Source: Hyphomicrobium denitrificans ATCC 51888
GTDB lineage: Bacteria > Pseudomonadota > Alphaproteobacteria > Rhizobiales > Hyphomicrobiaceae
Assembly (NCBI RefSeq): GCF_000143145.1
Contig: NC_014313.1
Span: 1,736,001-1,800,000, forward strand
Reading direction: 5' to 3'
Length of the DNA stretch: 64,000 nucleotides
Below, in pieces: positions 62,265-64,000 of the stretch. The number at the start of each line of letters is the position of its first letter. Positions within the stretch are counted from its first letter, which is position 1. The position numbers were made by a program, and so were the translations under genes. Under the pieces are notes generated by a model that did no database searches, was not told the origin of the DNA, and saw nothing but the letters and a program-made list of their open reading frames with translations.

Positions 62265-62628
62265 GGCGCAGATAATCTTCGATAGCATGAATTGCGCGGC
62301 CACCGGCATCGACGACGGCTGCTGAAAGGTCAGAGTCATACGGCGCATCTGGATCGTACCGGAGCTGATAGACCAATCGCTCGCTGGCAAGCGCAAGCTC
62401 TAGAAGGCCAAGCGTTTCAGCAGTCGTCGAGAGATCATGAAGAACCTTGAACTGCGCAGCAGGTGACGCGTCCTTGCATTTCTCGAATTCGTACAGCCGG
62501 TCGCGCAGCACGTCCTGAAAGTCGCCAATGATATCGAGCGCTGCAGACGTACCGATCGACTTTCGCATATCCGACAATCGTCGAGTATCGATGAGGGTTG
62601 CTGTAGATGTTCCGCCAAATACAGGCAT
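62251..62628 (-). CDS. HPt-domain-like protein
   Basis: A 125-residue helical protein. The segment FKVLHDLSTTAETLGLLELA matches the phosphorylatable helix of HPt domains (H-x-L-K-G-x-x-x-x-L-G) with the His kept but the usual Lys-Gly replaced by Ser-Thr. It overlaps the hybrid kinase start by 14 bases, so both are probably co-translated and it may pass phosphate from the kinase receiver domain. A role without phosphotransfer is possible. Confidence 0.6.
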   Translation of the reverse strand: MPVFGGTSTATLIDTRRLSDMRKSIGTSAALDIIGDFQDVLRDRLYEFEKCKDASPAAQFKVLHDLSTTAETLGLLELALASERLVYQLRYDPDAPYDSDLSAAVVDAGGRAIHAIEDYLRHASH

Positions 62629-63381
62629 GTCTCGATCAAAAATTCATCGGGTTACAAATCTAGCGCTATATTGGGGTATCCTGTCTTACCCCTGAATTAA
62701 TCCGCACGCGGTCGCCGGCGACGAGCCATCGCTTCCTGCCCTAAAGTCGCAGGCTGGAGCCTTTGTTCCGGCGTTACAACGCGGCCATACGATCGCGGCA
62801 AGCCCCATTATTCGAGGCGTTTTTCAGGTGCTGACGATGTGAAATGAATTGTTAGCTATGATCGTAAATGCGGGGCCACGCACACGATCGGCGGGCGGAT
62901 GTCGTCAGGATTTGTTCCGCCTGGCGACTAGTTTATCGGAGCCTGGGTGCCGGGTCTCAATCAATTTCCGTCCGACCCGAACCGTGTACCAAACGGCGAA
63001 GAATGGCGATGCCAGCAGGAGAACAGTGGCGTCCGACGTAAGACGGATACCGCGCACGACGACACGCGTGACGAGCGTTCTCGGACGCGGACCGTATTCA
63101 TACGGCAATGCAGAAGTCTGAGGCAGTGGTGAACTCTGTTCCTCCCGATTTGCAACGGGAGCCGGGCGGCGCGCGACCGCAGATGACAACACGCGCCGTT
63201 TTGACGCCGCGAAACTGCGCGCGCGTTTTTTGAAGAGCGTTCGTTTTTGTGAGAGAGCGCTCGAACTCCGGGGCTTTACGCTTGACTGACCCACAACATC
63301 CCCGTTCCGTTCCGTCGTCGAAGCGCAAACGCGCCCTCGACGATCCTGGTTCCGCGAGATGTCTTTTTTGCGGCCTTCTTC
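62629..63381. other. Long gap between enolase and HPt gene
   Basis: About 750 bases. Apart from the doubtful ORF at 62905-63294, nothing is visible: no tRNA, no strong hairpin. The enolase terminator should lie just below 63382 but no clear hairpin with T-run was found. Confidence 0.4.
62905..63294 (-). CDS. Doubtful ORF with one membrane segment
   Basis: A 129-residue frame. The N-terminal 60 residues are Arg/Ser/Ala-rich, while the C-terminal part has a plausible hydrophobic helix (SDATVLLLASPFFAVWYTV) and basic end. No ribosome site or family supports it. It may be a real small membrane protein starting further in, or a chance frame. Confidence 0.3.
   Translation of the reverse strand: MGQSSVKPRSSSALSQKRTLFKKRARSFAASKRRVLSSAVARRPAPVANREEQSSPLPQTSALPYEYGPRPRTLVTRVVVRGIRLTSDATVLLLASPFFAVWYTVRVGRKLIETRHPGSDKLVARRNKS

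Positions 63382-64000
<619 letters not shown>

Overview
The window is chromosomal DNA of an alphaproteobacterium of the order Hyphomicrobiales, most like Hyphomicrobium or a close relative. I base this on gene order and protein style: lptD-surA-pdxA-rsmA facing gmk-yicC-mltG-fabF-acpP-fabG-fabD; rpsF-rpsR-DUF2232-rplI; dnaB-alr-radA-cvpA-purF; and dac-rlpA. No 16S gene is present, so the genus is inference.

Layout. Bases 1-4586 (+) hold the end of lptD, surA, pdxA and rsmA. Bases 4583-11540 (-) hold gmk, yicC, mltG and the fatty-acid genes fabF, acpP, fabG, fabD. Bases 11682-24407 hold a VOC protein, an SPFH protein, the rpsF-rpsR-DUF2232-rplI ribosomal group, dnaB, alr, radA, cvpA, purF, an SDR and a DUF930 protein. 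Bases 24447-31877 (-) hold an MBL hydrolase, tatD, metG, holB, tmk, a D,D-carboxypeptidase and rlpA.

Bases 32112-32201 are tRNA-Ser(UGA). Its 3' end is the attachment site of a 13-kb integrative element (32188-45236) bounded by a 19-bp direct repeat. The left part carries a P4-type integrase, an unknown ORF, an excisionase-like protein, a Toprim protein and a truncated P4/D5 primase-helicase. The right part carries a metal-efflux operon (CDF transporter, Met/His/Cys-rich protein, FixH-like protein, CusB, CusA, 39-aa membrane protein), a divergent MerR regulator with a classic 19-bp-spacer promoter, an arsR remnant and a fragment of a second cusA. A second att-like site at 46251-46275 suggests the remnant of an older insertion in the same tRNA.

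Beyond it lie a VIT-family transporter and an 845-bp regulatory gap. The gap precedes an unusual uptake cluster (47956-54451): a TonB-dependent receptor, a MolA/BtuF-type binding protein, an LLM flavin monooxygenase, a FecCD permease and an ATPase. A 24-bp dyad with the spacing of a ModE molybdate box overlaps its best promoter. This is my best candidate for an undescribed system: TonB-driven uptake of a metal chelate (perhaps Mo or W) coupled to oxidative processing of the ligand.

The last part holds a padR-HAAS-hydrolase cassette, a cupin, small proteins, a three-gene cluster (PD-(D/E)XK-like protein, ParA-like ATPase, small protein), an HPt protein with a hybrid histidine kinase, and the C-terminal part of enolase running off the window.
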